The translations under genes were made by a program, and so were the position numbers. From positions 1 to 50,355 of the forward strand of contig PXCK01000112.1 in NCBI GenBank assembly GCA_003566635.1: a stretch of DNA of 50,355 nt, read 5' to 3'. This stretch comes from Balneolia bacterium (GTDB taxonomy: Bacteria; Bacteroidota; Rhodothermia; Balneolales; Cyclonatronaceae). The notes below the pieces were generated by a model. The model was not told the origin of the DNA and made no database searches. It saw only the letters and a list, made by a program, of their open reading frames with translations. Positions 1 through 8,185 of the stretch are shown piece by piece (position 1 is the first letter of the stretch; the number at the start of each line of letters is the position of its first letter).

Positions 1-1
1 A

Positions 2-229
2 ATGCGCATGAAAGCGAGCCGCATATTAGTCAATCAGCCGTCTGCAACAAGTAGCGGTGGAGCTAGACATAATAGATTGACACCAACAACTACACTCGGT
101 TGTGGAAGTTGGGGTGGCAATATAACATCTGATAATATTTCAGCAAATCACTTGATAAATAAAAAAAGGTTGGCTTTTAGAGTTAGGGTCCCACTTGACA
201 CCGAACACCTTTTTAATGAAAATGCTTAA
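2..229 (+). CDS. CoA-acylating aldehyde dehydrogenase, C-terminal fragment (cut by window edge)
   Basis: The 75 residues are the end of a larger protein that begins before the window. The run TLGCGSWGGN, followed by a HLIN motif and a short basic tail, is typical of the last part of CoA-acylating aldehyde dehydrogenases (the AdhE N-terminal half, EutE/PduP and SauS-type enzymes), which convert an aldehyde and CoA to acyl-CoA with NAD(P). The catalytic cysteine region lies upstream and cannot be seen. The iron alcohol dehydrogenase gene starts 27 bases downstream on the same strand, so the two probably act in sequence on one aldehyde. The substrate cannot be told; acetaldehyde, lactaldehyde and sulfoacetaldehyde are all possible. 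The family call is fairly firm and the first ATG here is unlikely to be a real start. Confidence 0.75.
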   Translation: MRMKASRILVNQPSATSSGGARHNRLTPTTTLGCGSWGGNITSDNISANHLINKKRLAFRVRVPLDTEHLFNENA

Positions 230-256
230 TCGATACAACAGAACCACTTTTTTAAA

Positions 257-1405
257 ATGAAGACATATAAGATTCCTGAAATATTAGCATATCCGGGTGC
301 TATCAATCAACTTTTGATGGTCTCAAAAAGATACAATGCAAAACGTGTTTTAATTTTCTCTGACCTTGGAGTTTCTAAAGCCGGTATTGTAGACTTAATC
401 AGTGATTTATTCAAAGAAAAGCAAGTTGAAACCCTGGTCGAGTCGAGCATTGATAAAGAGCCCTCAACATCATTTATTGAGTCTATCACTCAGCGCCTCG
501 AAAATTACGACCCGAACCTCATAATTGCTGTAGGTGGCGGAACCCCAATTGATGCAGCTAAAGCAATTTCAATTTGTTTAAAAACAAAAAAAACAGTTCA
601 TGACTTTTTCACCCCTGATAATTGCACGAAAAAAGGAATACCCATCATTGCTATCCCTACTACAGCAGGAACAGGCAGTGAAGTAACCCCTATATCTGTA
701 CTCACTGATAATAGAGACTCAATAAAAAAGGCCATTGTCTCTCCTTTCATTATTCCAGATACTGCAATATTAGACGCTAACCTTACATTAAAAATGCCCC
801 CACATGTAACTGCTTTTAGTGGTATGGATGCGCTCACTCATGCAATTGAGTCTTACACATCACCAAAAGCTAATGATTTCACTAAAATGTTCTCTCTTAA
901 AGCAATAAAACTTATTAGTGAAAATTTAAAAGTCGTAGTCAATGAAGGCAACAATTATGATGCACGAAACGGAATGTTACTTGGCAGTCTATATGCAGGT
1001 ATAGGTTTTTCTAATGCCGGGGTTGCTGCCGTTCATGCACTTGCATATCCTGTTGGTGGATTGTTTGATGTACCACATGGTATGGCCAATACACTTCTAC
1101 TTCCTTATGTAATGGAGTTTAACCTTGACAAGTGTAATGATACCTATAAAATAATTGCTGAAAAGATGCTTAAAAAATCAAATGTATCTGCACAAGATGC
1201 CATAGAATTTGTAAAGAGATTAGCCTTAGACTGCGGGGTTGATGATACCTTAAAAACCGTTGGAATTCCTGAAAATAAACTTGCATTTATGGCAAAAGAA
1301 GCTTGTTCTATTTCAAGATTAATGGATAATAACCCGAAAACTATTTCTACATCTGAAGCAGAAATGATCTATAAACGAGCTTATAATTCAAGAGCCCAAA
1401 TTTAA
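257..1405 (+). CDS. Iron-containing alcohol dehydrogenase
   Basis: This 382-residue protein has the usual length and motifs of group III metal-dependent alcohol dehydrogenases, which interconvert alcohols and aldehydes with NAD(P)H in the cytoplasm. The nucleotide-binding GGGTPIDAAKA (about 93-103) and PTTAGTGSE (134-142) are clear. The expected metal ligands are visible as Asp191, His195, His260 and His274 (DALTH, VHALAYP, VPHG). It follows an acylating aldehyde dehydrogenase gene by 27 bases, so the pair resembles a split AdhE or the SauS plus iron-reductase pairs of sulfonate metabolism; which one applies is inference. The stop codon TAA (1403-1405) is the first three bases of a dispersed repeat arm. 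The aminopeptidase gene converges on it 27 bases further on. Confidence 0.9.
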   Translation: MKTYKIPEILAYPGAINQLLMVSKRYNAKRVLIFSDLGVSKAGIVDLISDLFKEKQVETLVESSIDKEPSTSFIESITQRLENYDPNLIIAVGGGTPIDAAKAISICLKTKKTVHDFFTPDNCTKKGIPIIAIPTTAGTGSEVTPISVLTDNRDSIKKAIVSPFIIPDTAILDANLTLKMPPHVTAFSGMDALTHAIESYTSPKANDFTKMFSLKAIKLISENLKVVVNEGNNYDARNGMLLGSLYAGIGFSNAGVAAVHALAYPVGGLFDVPHGMANTLLLPYVMEFNLDKCNDTYKIIAEKMLKKSNVSAQDAIEFVKRLALDCGVDDTLKTVGIPENKLAFMAKEACSISRLMDNNPKTISTSEAEMIYKRAYNSRAQI

Positions 1406-1430
1406 CCCGAACTATTCACGAAAGTATGAA
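1403..1430. repeat. Dispersed palindromic repeat, single left arm (copy 1)
   Basis: TAACCCGAACTATTCACG, then AAAGTATGAA, matches the left arm of the complete element downstream of dnaA (31666-31763). Its TAA is the stop codon of the iron alcohol dehydrogenase. No right arm is seen; the convergent aminopeptidase coding sequence begins almost at once, so the arm fills nearly the whole 27-base gap. Confidence 0.75.
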
Positions 1431-1432
1431 AC

Positions 1433-3442
1433 TCATCTCAAAAGCAACGCTTTTTGGACATCTGTACCAGACGGATGCACCAACCTTATAAAATATACTC
1501 CCGATGCTAAGCCGGTAGCATCCCATGTAAAAGTGTAGAATCCGCTTAAGAATGTGGAGTTCACCACCTCCCGTACAAACCGACCTTGGGTATCATAAAT
1601 TTGGATGCGTATTTCACCGGGCTCCGCAACCTGAACAGGAATGTTAGTTGACGGGTTGAAGGGATTCGGGTAATTTTGCAATAGTCGGGTTGATGTAGGC
1701 AACTGAGTCGATAAATCGTCGAAACTACCAGCGAATACATCCTTGGAACCAATAATGTAATGATTATCTCTGTCTAAAACGGGCACGCCCGGCATTGCAG
1801 GCAATAGTATTTCGGTTTCAAAAGGATAAACATCCGGAGTAAAAACAAGGGTTGTATCGGGCAAGCCATCAAGTGGAACCGTTAATTCCAGCGGGATGTG
1901 GTACGAAAAGTTTCCGGGGGCTGATGGAGTCATTTCAAAACGAACCTTTAAGTTAAAAGCGCCGGAACTTATAGGCCTGGTTGCATATCGCACTAAATAT
2001 TCCGGAAATCCATTGCCAAAAATCCATGCATCAAAAAAATCTGTCCAATCCAAACCGGTCACATCGTTCAAAACATCTAAAAAGTCATTCGTGCTAACCA
2101 TTCCATATCGGAAAGGTCCATTCATATAAGAGCGAATCACATCAAAAAAAATAGCATCACCCAATATTCTGCGAATCATATGCAGAACCATTCCCGGCTT
2201 GGCATAGGATGTTTCATAGCGAAAAATTCGTTGGACACTTTGGTTTGGTAAATCAGGAAATATTTCATTCGTAGGCACAAAAATCATCCCATCCCGTATT
2301 CGTGTTGAGATTTCAACGAACTGCCGCCGCCAATCACGAAATGCATCATCTCCGTCAAACGCTTCTACAACCAATCCTTCAGCATAGGTGGCAAAACCTT
2401 CATTTAACCATATATCTTCCCATCCGACACAGGTGAGTGCATTTCCAAACCATTGATGCGCTAGTTCGTGAGCTACAAGATTTCGGTTGAAGTTATTCAT
2501 GGAGCTTAATGTTTGATGTTCCATACCTCCACCTCGTTTAAACATGGCGTGACCGTATTTTTCATTGATAAAAGGATACTCACCGAATAAATCAGAAAAC
2601 AATTCCAGCATATCAATAGTTAGGGCCGCTTGTTGGCGAATCAAAGCCTCATTTGCCGATTTATAAATATAATTTACGACTTCCATAGAATCGGATTCGG
2701 AATAGTGGAACCAGTCAGAAAACACATTATAGTCGGCTATTGCCAATGAAATTAAATAGTGAGAAATAGGATAACGGGATTTCCAGTGCCATTTTTTTCG
2801 GTTATCGCTTAATTCCTCAACACTGTGAAGTAGTCCATTTGACCCAAGTTTTAGATTATCGGGAATGGTTATTATTACATCTGATGAATCCGCTTTGTAG
2901 GATGGATCGTTTTTGTTGGGGAACCAATCTCTGGCGCCAAATGGCTGACTGAGAGTATATATTGCAGGACTACCCGAATCGCTTGTAAACACAAAGCTCC
3001 CATTTTGGCTGTTCCCCGGTCGACCTGAATAATGCACTCTTAAGGGCACTTCTGTCCCGGGCTGTCTCTCTTGCCCTAAATCAATCAATAGTACGAAATT
3101 CCCAAACTCCGTTGCTCTTGAAAACGATAAGTCAGAATTTAATTCAAGGTTTTGAATTGAGCTTACAATTAGTGAGGGAGAAAGTTCGAGTGCTATATAT
3201 CTGCTATCATCCTTTAAACGAATGGTTACATCTGCAGAACCTGCAATTTCTTCCTGTTCAGGAAAAATTTCCAGATTTAATCCGTAGTAGGTTACAGAAA
3301 AGTCTTGGTGGGGCAGTTGGTTGAAAGAAGCTTCGAAAAGCGATAGTGCTGCTTTCTTTTCATACGTCCATGCTTCCTGGGCAGTAGCCGAAGGCAACCA
3401 CACGAACAGCATTATCAAAAAAGCTACTTTACACTTTATCAC
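1433..3442 (-). CDS. Secreted M1 family aminopeptidase with T9SS sorting domain
   Basis: This 669-residue protein begins with a signal peptide (about 1-21, ending SATAQ). The M1 metallopeptidase core follows, with the substrate-binding GGGMEH (304-309, the GxMEN equivalent), the zinc motif HELAHQWFGN (HExxH at 325-329) and NEGFA with the third zinc ligand Glu348. The enzyme should remove N-terminal residues from peptides outside the cytoplasm. The last 80 residues start LQNYPNPFNPST and end with a short beta-rich tail (GVYFIRL), the type A sorting domain recognised by the type IX secretion system, so the enzyme is probably exported and attached to the surface. It converges with the iron alcohol dehydrogenase. 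The AMP nucleosidase stop lies 27 bases upstream of its start, so the two may share a transcript. Confidence 0.93.
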   Translation of the reverse strand: MIKCKVAFLIMLFVWLPSATAQEAWTYEKKAALSLFEASFNQLPHQDFSVTYYGLNLEIFPEQEEIAGSADVTIRLKDDSRYIALELSPSLIVSSIQNLELNSDLSFSRATEFGNFVLLIDLGQERQPGTEVPLRVHYSGRPGNSQNGSFVFTSDSGSPAIYTLSQPFGARDWFPNKNDPSYKADSSDVIITIPDNLKLGSNGLLHSVEELSDNRKKWHWKSRYPISHYLISLAIADYNVFSDWFHYSESDSMEVVNYIYKSANEALIRQQAALTIDMLELFSDLFGEYPFINEKYGHAMFKRGGGMEHQTLSSMNNFNRNLVAHELAHQWFGNALTCVGWEDIWLNEGFATYAEGLVVEAFDGDDAFRDWRRQFVEISTRIRDGMIFVPTNEIFPDLPNQSVQRIFRYETSYAKPGMVLHMIRRILGDAIFFDVIRSYMNGPFRYGMVSTNDFLDVLNDVTGLDWTDFFDAWIFGNGFPEYLVRYATRPISSGAFNLKVRFEMTPSAPGNFSYHIPLELTVPLDGLPDTTLVFTPDVYPFETEILLPAMPGVPVLDRDNHYIIGSKDVFAGSFDDLSTQLPTSTRLLQNYPNPFNPSTNIPVQVAEPGEIRIQIYDTQGRFVREVVNSTFLSGFYTFTWDATGLASGVYFIRLVHPSGTDVQKALLLR

Positions 3443-3469
3443 TTCATTTCAAAATTGGATTCGTTATTG

Positions 3470-4648
3470 TTAAACCCCACCCATTAGCGGCTCGTTCGAT
3501 GCACGAATACTGCTGTTTGGTAAACCATCGGGGTGTTTCTCTTTTACCAAGTTAATAGCATCGAGTACCATTTCAAGGTGTTTTTCTTTAGAGTTTTGAT
3601 AAAAACTCTGAGCCGCACCACTCAATTTTGGTTTACCATGTAAAGGCTTATCACTCACGCATAATAACGTTGCATTTGGTATTCTATACCTGAAACCATT
3701 TGTGGCAATGGTAGCAGATTCCATATCAATGGCAATACTACGACTGGTGTGTATTTCCTCTATCGTTCTTTTCTTAGCAAATTCCCAGTTTCGGTTGGCC
3801 GTTGTGTAAACCGTACCAACTCTGTAATTCATACTATACTTTTCGAGTATATCTCTTAAGAAGATGTTTAGGATATAATTTGGAATAATTGGTACACTCA
3901 AAGGAATGTCTTCATCCAACACATAGTCAGAACGCATATAGCCGGAAGCAAGCACAAAATCCCCAATTTCCTGATGATTTCGCAACCCACCACAGTGCCC
4001 AACCATTACCATTAGGTCCGGTCGTAATACGGCAATATGATCTGAGCAAGTCTTAGCATTTGATGGTCCAACCCCAATATTCACCAATGTTACACCGGCG
4101 TTTTTATCCATTTTGTAGTGATATGCCGGCATCTGTACACCTTCACGAACGGGTGTTACACAGTCGGGAAATTTTTGCTTAAAAACTTCCACGTGCATGT
4201 CATAGTTGGTGAATAAAATATAGCGCTGAAAGTCTTCGGCTTTAGTACCGGAATAGTGTTCAAGCCTGTCCAAGCTTAAATCAATACGTTCCGGCCGATG
4301 TAGGAATAATTTTTTTTGAGTAAAATCCCATTCATCTTCATCTAAAGAATCTAAAAGTGTTGGCGTATTTAATTCAATTTTTGGTCTTGATGACACGACC
4401 CGAATGGAAGCACCTTCACTTATTAATTTTGTAAACTCTCGTTTTAAATACCAACGATAAACGCGGGGTTTGGCAAATTCTCCGGCTATTTCGGGGTTAT
4501 GTTCCGACCAATTACGAATAACTACAACTTTTGGGTAATACCCTTCACTATAAATTTGCTCCATACAGTCGCATGCCTGTTCAACCGCTAAATTTATTTC
4601 TTCGGGAGTGGCATTTTGAGTTTTAATATATTCGAATGACTTGTTCAT
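3470..4648 (-). CDS. amn: AMP nucleosidase
   Basis: This 392-residue protein has the two-part layout of bacterial AMP nucleosidase, which hydrolyses AMP to adenine and ribose 5-phosphate in purine salvage. There is an N-terminal alpha/beta regulatory domain (to about residue 175). A purine-phosphorylase-like catalytic half follows, with TLVNIGVGPSNAKT, MVGHCGGLR and the late AIDMESATIA segment; the Asp and Glu of the last correspond to the base-binding and catalytic region of the family. It is shorter than E. coli Amn (484 residues) but of a length found in other bacteria. It reads away from the Nudix gene, leaving a 79-base divergent promoter region, and both partners act on nucleotides containing AMP or ADP-ribose. 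Confidence 0.88.
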   Translation of the reverse strand: MNKSFEYIKTQNATPEEINLAVEQACDCMEQIYSEGYYPKVVVIRNWSEHNPEIAGEFAKPRVYRWYLKREFTKLISEGASIRVVSSRPKIELNTPTLLDSLDEDEWDFTQKKLFLHRPERIDLSLDRLEHYSGTKAEDFQRYILFTNYDMHVEVFKQKFPDCVTPVREGVQMPAYHYKMDKNAGVTLVNIGVGPSNAKTCSDHIAVLRPDLMVMVGHCGGLRNHQEIGDFVLASGYMRSDYVLDEDIPLSVPIIPNYILNIFLRDILEKYSMNYRVGTVYTTANRNWEFAKKRTIEEIHTSRSIAIDMESATIATNGFRYRIPNATLLCVSDKPLHGKPKLSGAAQSFYQNSKEKHLEMVLDAINLVKEKHPDGLPNSSIRASNEPLMGGV

Positions 4649-4727
4649 TTGTAGTTTTTAAAAATAATTTCTGATTAAAATCGGATAATACTAACTTGAA
4701 GGTTTCTGAAAATAAGAATTAATCTGA

Positions 4728-5312
4728 ATGAATACCGATAAGAAGCAAATTAAGTCGTCAACTATTGAAAAATGGGTAGTAAGTGAAAGGCAAAAGCTAC
4801 TTGACACGCCTGTGTTTAACATTCTCAGCCATCGTTCTACACTCGAAGCAGCCGGTAAGTCAGGTACCTTTTATACAATTGATGCCCCGGACTGGGTAAA
4901 TATTATTGCACTAACCACCGATCAAAAAGTGATTCTTGTAGAACAATACCGTTTTGGAAACGAGCAAATAAGCCTTGAAATTCCCGGTGGCATGGTAGAC
5001 AAAGGAGATCCAGACCCTATAGAAAGTGCTAAACGAGAGCTTGCAGAGGAAACCGGTTACAGTACAAAAAAATGGACAAAATTGGGGAAAGTTGCGGTAA
5101 ATCCTGCCATCTTTACCAACTATTGCCATCTGTATTTGGCAGAAGATTGTACACTTAAATATGAACAAGCGCCCGACGAACACGAAATCATTCACGTGCA
5201 TACAATACAGTTACCGGAATTCATGCAGATGGTAAAAACCGGGGAAATAGATCATTCTTTGGTTGTGGCTGCTGTAAGTCAGTATATATTATGGAAAATG
5301 GATAAGTCATAG
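4728..5312 (+). CDS. Nudix hydrolase, ADP-ribose pyrophosphatase-like
   Basis: This 194-residue protein carries a Nudix box at about residues 87-111 (GGMVDKGD, then AKRELAEETGY). Its REL-AEETG helix supplies the metal-binding glutamates. The box has one extra residue between the leading glycines and the RE pair compared with the canonical spacing, and Asp replaces the first Glu. The upstream strand with EQYRFG and the proline-rich entry (EIPGGM) are typical of ADP-ribose and nucleoside-diphosphate-sugar pyrophosphatases, which clear ADP-ribose and similar compounds from the cytoplasm. The gene is divergent from AMP nucleosidase. Substrate assignment within the Nudix superfamily is uncertain. 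Confidence 0.85.
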   Translation: MNTDKKQIKSSTIEKWVVSERQKLLDTPVFNILSHRSTLEAAGKSGTFYTIDAPDWVNIIALTTDQKVILVEQYRFGNEQISLEIPGGMVDKGDPDPIESAKRELAEETGYSTKKWTKLGKVAVNPAIFTNYCHLYLAEDCTLKYEQAPDEHEIIHVHTIQLPEFMQMVKTGEIDHSLVVAAVSQYILWKMDKS

Positions 5313-5334
5313 TTGGCATGAGTGGATATAATAT

Positions 5335-5383
5335 TCTGCTGTTCCCTGTTTCTGCTTCTTTACAGGAAGGCACTAACAGCAGA
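5335..5383 (+). other. Nested stem-loop between the Nudix and YeeE genes
   Basis: An outer stem pairs TCTGCTGTT (5335-5343) with AACAGCAGA (5375-5383), a perfect 9-bp match. An inner stem pairs CCTGT (5345-5349) with ACAGG (5362-5366). No long T-run follows, so it is not a classic terminator. It lies about 190 bases upstream of the first sulfur-transport gene and could be a leader structure or a processing site. Nothing known is recognised in it. Confidence 0.5.
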
Positions 5384-5576
5384 TATCTGAATCTGCCACG
5401 CTTTGGGTAGATTAGCCCAAGTTGACTGCTACCCTGTATTTCATTTTGAAATTCACCCTCCTCTTAACAATCAATATTTTTTTTGAAAAAGGTTGCATTT
5501 ATGGAAAAAAGCCTTTATCATATAACCAATCAGTTATATAGTTATTTACTAACACAATTAAACTCTTTAATTATCA

Positions 5577-6134
5577 ATGGATTTTTTAACTCAACCCTGG
5601 CCCTGGTATGTTGCCGGTCCTGTTATTGGTCTTTTCATTCCCTTTTTATTAATTACGGCCAATAAAGCTTTAGGTATTTCATCAAGTCTACGCCATGCGT
5701 GTGCGGCTTGTGTTCCCGCTAAAGTTCCTTTTTTCGATTATGATTGGAAAAAAGACGGAAGCTGGAATTTGTTATTTGTACTAGGTGTAGTTATTGGTGG
5801 CGTCTTGGGCGGTTTTGTATTTGCCAATCCCGATCCGATTAACCTTTCACAATCAACCATAAGTGATCTAAGCGAACTCGGAATAACCAATTTTAACGGA
5901 CTTGTTCCGGCAGAAATTTTTAATTGGAGCTTCGTATTTACACTTCCGGGATTCATCATTCTTGGAATTGGTGGGTTTCTTGTTGGCTTTGGAGCACGTT
6001 ATGCCGGTGGCTGTACATCCGGTCATGCGATTAGCGGTTTATCAAACCTTCAACTCGCTTCATTATTTGCCGTTATAGGCTTTTTCACCGGCGGTTTAAT
6101 TATCACTCACCTTATTTACCCAATTTTATTTTAA
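5577..6134 (+). CDS. YeeE/YedE family sulfur-transport protein (first half)
   Basis: This 185-residue integral membrane protein belongs to the YeeE/YedE (DUF395) family, which moves reduced sulfur species such as thiosulfate across the inner membrane. Several hydrophobic segments are visible (about 10-28, 65-83, 119-140, 160-180). The hallmark [12 protein letters not shown] lies at 139-150 with conserved Cys146, and a second cysteine pair sits in [10 protein letters not shown] (Cys42, Cys45). It is half the size of a full YeeE; the next gene, 11 bases downstream, encodes the other half. The ATG at 5577 is chosen because the family N-terminus begins there; an earlier overlapping reading frame at 5483 has no family features. 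Confidence 0.9.
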   Translation: MDFLTQPWPWYVAGPVIGLFIPFLLITANKALGISSSLRHACAACVPAKVPFFDYDWKKDGSWNLLFVLGVVIGGVLGGFVFANPDPINLSQSTISDLSELGITNFNGLVPAEIFNWSFVFTLPGFIILGIGGFLVGFGARYAGGCTSGHAISGLSNLQLASLFAVIGFFTGGLIITHLIYPILF

Positions 6135-6145
6135 GAGGCAGATAG

Positions 6146-6553
6146 ATGAAATATTTATTATTTGGAACAGCATTTGGATTTGTATTGATGAAAGCAGAAG
6201 TAATTTCCTGGTTTAGAATTCAGGAAATGTTTCGCTTTCAAGATTTTCACATGTATGGAATTATAGGTTCTGCAATTCTTGTAGGTATAATTTCTATACA
6301 AATTATTAAGCGTCTTGGAGTTAAAGATATTTACGGCAATCCTATTAAACTTTCTGATAAAGATCCATCGCAGATAAAGCGATATTTGATAGGAGGCTCG
6401 TTATTTGGATTTGGTTGGGCACTGACCGGCGCATGTCCCGGACCATTATTTGCGCTTCTTGGTAGCGGCATAACTGTAATATTGGTACCTATATTTTTTG
6501 CTCTGGTTGGTACCTGGGTATATGGATATTTACAGCCGAAATTGCCCCACTAA
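6146..6553 (+). CDS. YeeE/YedE family (DUF6691-like) membrane protein (second half)
   Basis: This 135-residue membrane protein is the partner half of the preceding YeeE/YedE protein. It has four likely transmembrane segments and the conserved GWALTGACPGP motif (about 90-100), whose cysteine (Cys97) would face the cysteine of the first half in the transport path. The start follows the previous stop by 11 bases and overlaps an AGAGGCAG ribosome-binding site. With the MBL-rhodanese gene 54 bases further on, it forms a three-gene operon for uptake and processing of sulfane sulfur. The direction of transport and the substrate are inferred from the family. Confidence 0.88.
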   Translation: MKYLLFGTAFGFVLMKAEVISWFRIQEMFRFQDFHMYGIIGSAILVGIISIQIIKRLGVKDIYGNPIKLSDKDPSQIKRYLIGGSLFGFGWALTGACPGPLFALLGSGITVILVPIFFALVGTWVYGYLQPKLPH

Positions 6554-6607
6554 TCCCAAAAAAGATTTTAAAATTAAACAAACAACAACTAAACAGAGGA
6601 TAAAACC

Positions 6608-8032
6608 ATGTTTTTCAAACAAGTATTCGAACCAAAATTAGCACAGTATGCTTATGTAATCGGTTGCCAAAAAACCGGTGAAGCTGTAGTTATCGATCCA
6701 ATGAGAAATGTAGATCAATACTACAAAATCGCTGCAAAAGAAGGCCTAACCATTACCCATGCTGCTGATACACACATCCACGCCGATTATATTTCGGGTT
6801 TGCGCGAATTTGCCGAAAGAGGTGTTAAAGTCTATGCCAGCGACGAAGGCGGCAAAGATTGGAGCTACGAGTGGTTAAAAGGTAGTAACTATAACTATGA
6901 GCTTATCAAAGATGGATTCGAGTTTATGGTTGGTAATATCAAAATAAAAGCTATTCATACACCGGGTCACACACCTGAGCACTTAATCTATAGTGTTACC
7001 GATATGGGTGGTGGTGCTGAAGAACCAATGGGAATTGCAACCGGTGATTTTGTTTTTGTTGGTGATGTTGGTCGCCCCGACCTACTTGAATCAGCTGCAG
7101 GTCAGGCAAATGTAATGGAACCTTCTGCAAGAACCTTGTATAAATCACTCGAAAAATTCAACGAATTACCCGATTATATGCAAGTATGGCCCGGACACGG
7201 TGCAGGTAGTGCATGTGGGAAATCACTTGGTGCTGTACCGGATAGTACCGTTGGATACGAGAAGCGCTTTAACGGTTCTTTGAAGCATGCAACATCAGAA
7301 GATGATTTTGTGAAATTTATTCTTGATGGTCAGCCAGAGCCTCCTCTTTATTTTGCCCGCATGAAGCGCGACAATAAAATAGGTCCTGCTGTCTTAGGTA
7401 CTTTACCAACGGTTAGCAAAGTAAGTGTAGAAGATGTTGCGAATGCAGTTAACGAAGACAATGTTGTAGTGTTAGATAGCAGAGAGCGTGCTGCGTTTAT
7501 GAATGCGCACCTACCAGGATCATACTTTGTGCCATTCGACAAGCAATATAACACCGTAGCCGGATCTTATGTAACCGAAAACGATACCATGTATTTGGTT
7601 ATTGATGAAGCAAACCTTGCTGGTGCAATCGAAGACTTAACAAATATCGGTCTGGATAACATTAAAGGATACATTACCCCTGCAGAGCTTGACGCTTATT
7701 TACAAAGCAGTGGTAAAGCAGCTTCAATTTCTCATAAGAGCTTCGAAAACTTCGCTACTCAATTGTCAGATTCCAACGTAACCGTTGTTGATGTGCGCAA
7801 GAAAAGCGAATTTGAAATCAGTCATATTCCGGGAGCATTAAACTTTGCTCACACACGTATAGCAGAAAACCTGGATAAACTACCTAAAAACGAAACGCTA
7901 CACGTGCATTGCCAAATGGGCGGAAGATCTGCCGTAGCAGCTGCCTTCCTTAAAGCACAAGGTTTTGATGTCGTTTTTATTGACGGTGATTACGAACTCT
8001 ATGAGAAAGCTAATCTCCCTGTAGAAGCATAA
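6608..8032 (+). CDS. MBL-fold hydrolase with two rhodanese domains (persulfide dioxygenase-like)
   Basis: This 474-residue protein starts with a metallo-beta-lactamase domain of the ETHE1/persulfide dioxygenase type. The metal motif THIHADY (His56, His58, Asp60) and HTPGHTPEH are present. Two rhodanese domains follow, about 270-355 and 375-474. Only the second has a catalytic loop with cysteine, CQMGGRS (Cys435); the first has no cysteine at that place and is probably structural. The expected role is oxidation or transfer of persulfide sulfur. Its place after two YeeE/YedE halves fits imported sulfur being handed to it in the cytoplasm. A GAGGATAAAACC ribosome-binding region precedes the ATG, and a strong terminator follows at 8069-8102. 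Confidence 0.92.
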   Translation: MFFKQVFEPKLAQYAYVIGCQKTGEAVVIDPMRNVDQYYKIAAKEGLTITHAADTHIHADYISGLREFAERGVKVYASDEGGKDWSYEWLKGSNYNYELIKDGFEFMVGNIKIKAIHTPGHTPEHLIYSVTDMGGGAEEPMGIATGDFVFVGDVGRPDLLESAAGQANVMEPSARTLYKSLEKFNELPDYMQVWPGHGAGSACGKSLGAVPDSTVGYEKRFNGSLKHATSEDDFVKFILDGQPEPPLYFARMKRDNKIGPAVLGTLPTVSKVSVEDVANAVNEDNVVVLDSRERAAFMNAHLPGSYFVPFDKQYNTVAGSYVTENDTMYLVIDEANLAGAIEDLTNIGLDNIKGYITPAELDAYLQSSGKAASISHKSFENFATQLSDSNVTVVDVRKKSEFEISHIPGALNFAHTRIAENLDKLPKNETLHVHCQMGGRSAVAAAFLKAQGFDVVFIDGDYELYEKANLPVEA

Positions 8033-8068
8033 TCTTTTTTATTAAAAAGGATAAATAGTAGATGGTAA

Positions 8069-8102
8069 AGTCCCGGTAGCATTAGCTATCGGGACTTTTT
8101 TT
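8069..8102 (+). terminator. Rho-independent terminator of the sulfur operon
   Basis: AGTCCCGGTAGC (8069-8080) pairs with GCTATCGGGACT (8085-8096) across a 4-base loop, with one G-T pair, and is followed by seven T residues. It ends the YeeE-YeeE-MBL operon. Confidence 0.92.
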
Positions 8103-8121
8103 GGTGAATAATCTAGATTAA
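8101..8121. repeat. Dispersed palindromic repeat, single right arm (copy 2)
   Basis: TTGGTGAATAATCTAGATTA matches the right arm of the dispersed palindrome (compare 31741-31763 and 9658-9678). It directly follows the T-run of the sulfur-operon terminator. No left arm is seen. Confidence 0.65.
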
Positions 8122-8151
8122 ATTCACTTGCAATATTAAATAATTGGCAAT

Positions 8152-8181
8152 ATTATCAATAAAATATTCAATATTGATAAT
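8152..8181 (+). promoter_or_regulatory. Perfect inverted repeat before the DUF6577-like gene, candidate operator
   Basis: ATTATCAATA (8152-8161) and TATTGATAAT (8172-8181) are exact reverse complements separated by 10 bases. The second arm ends 4 bases before the preferred ATG at 8186. CAATATT also recurs three times between 8130 and 8176. The position suits an autoregulatory operator for the winged-helix-like protein that follows, or a hairpin over its translation start. Confidence 0.55.
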
Positions 8182-8185
8182 TTTT

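Noticed and set aside
5483-5665. 60-residue frame overlapping the start of the first YeeE gene
   Set aside because: It overlaps the well-supported YeeE gene in another frame and has no family features.
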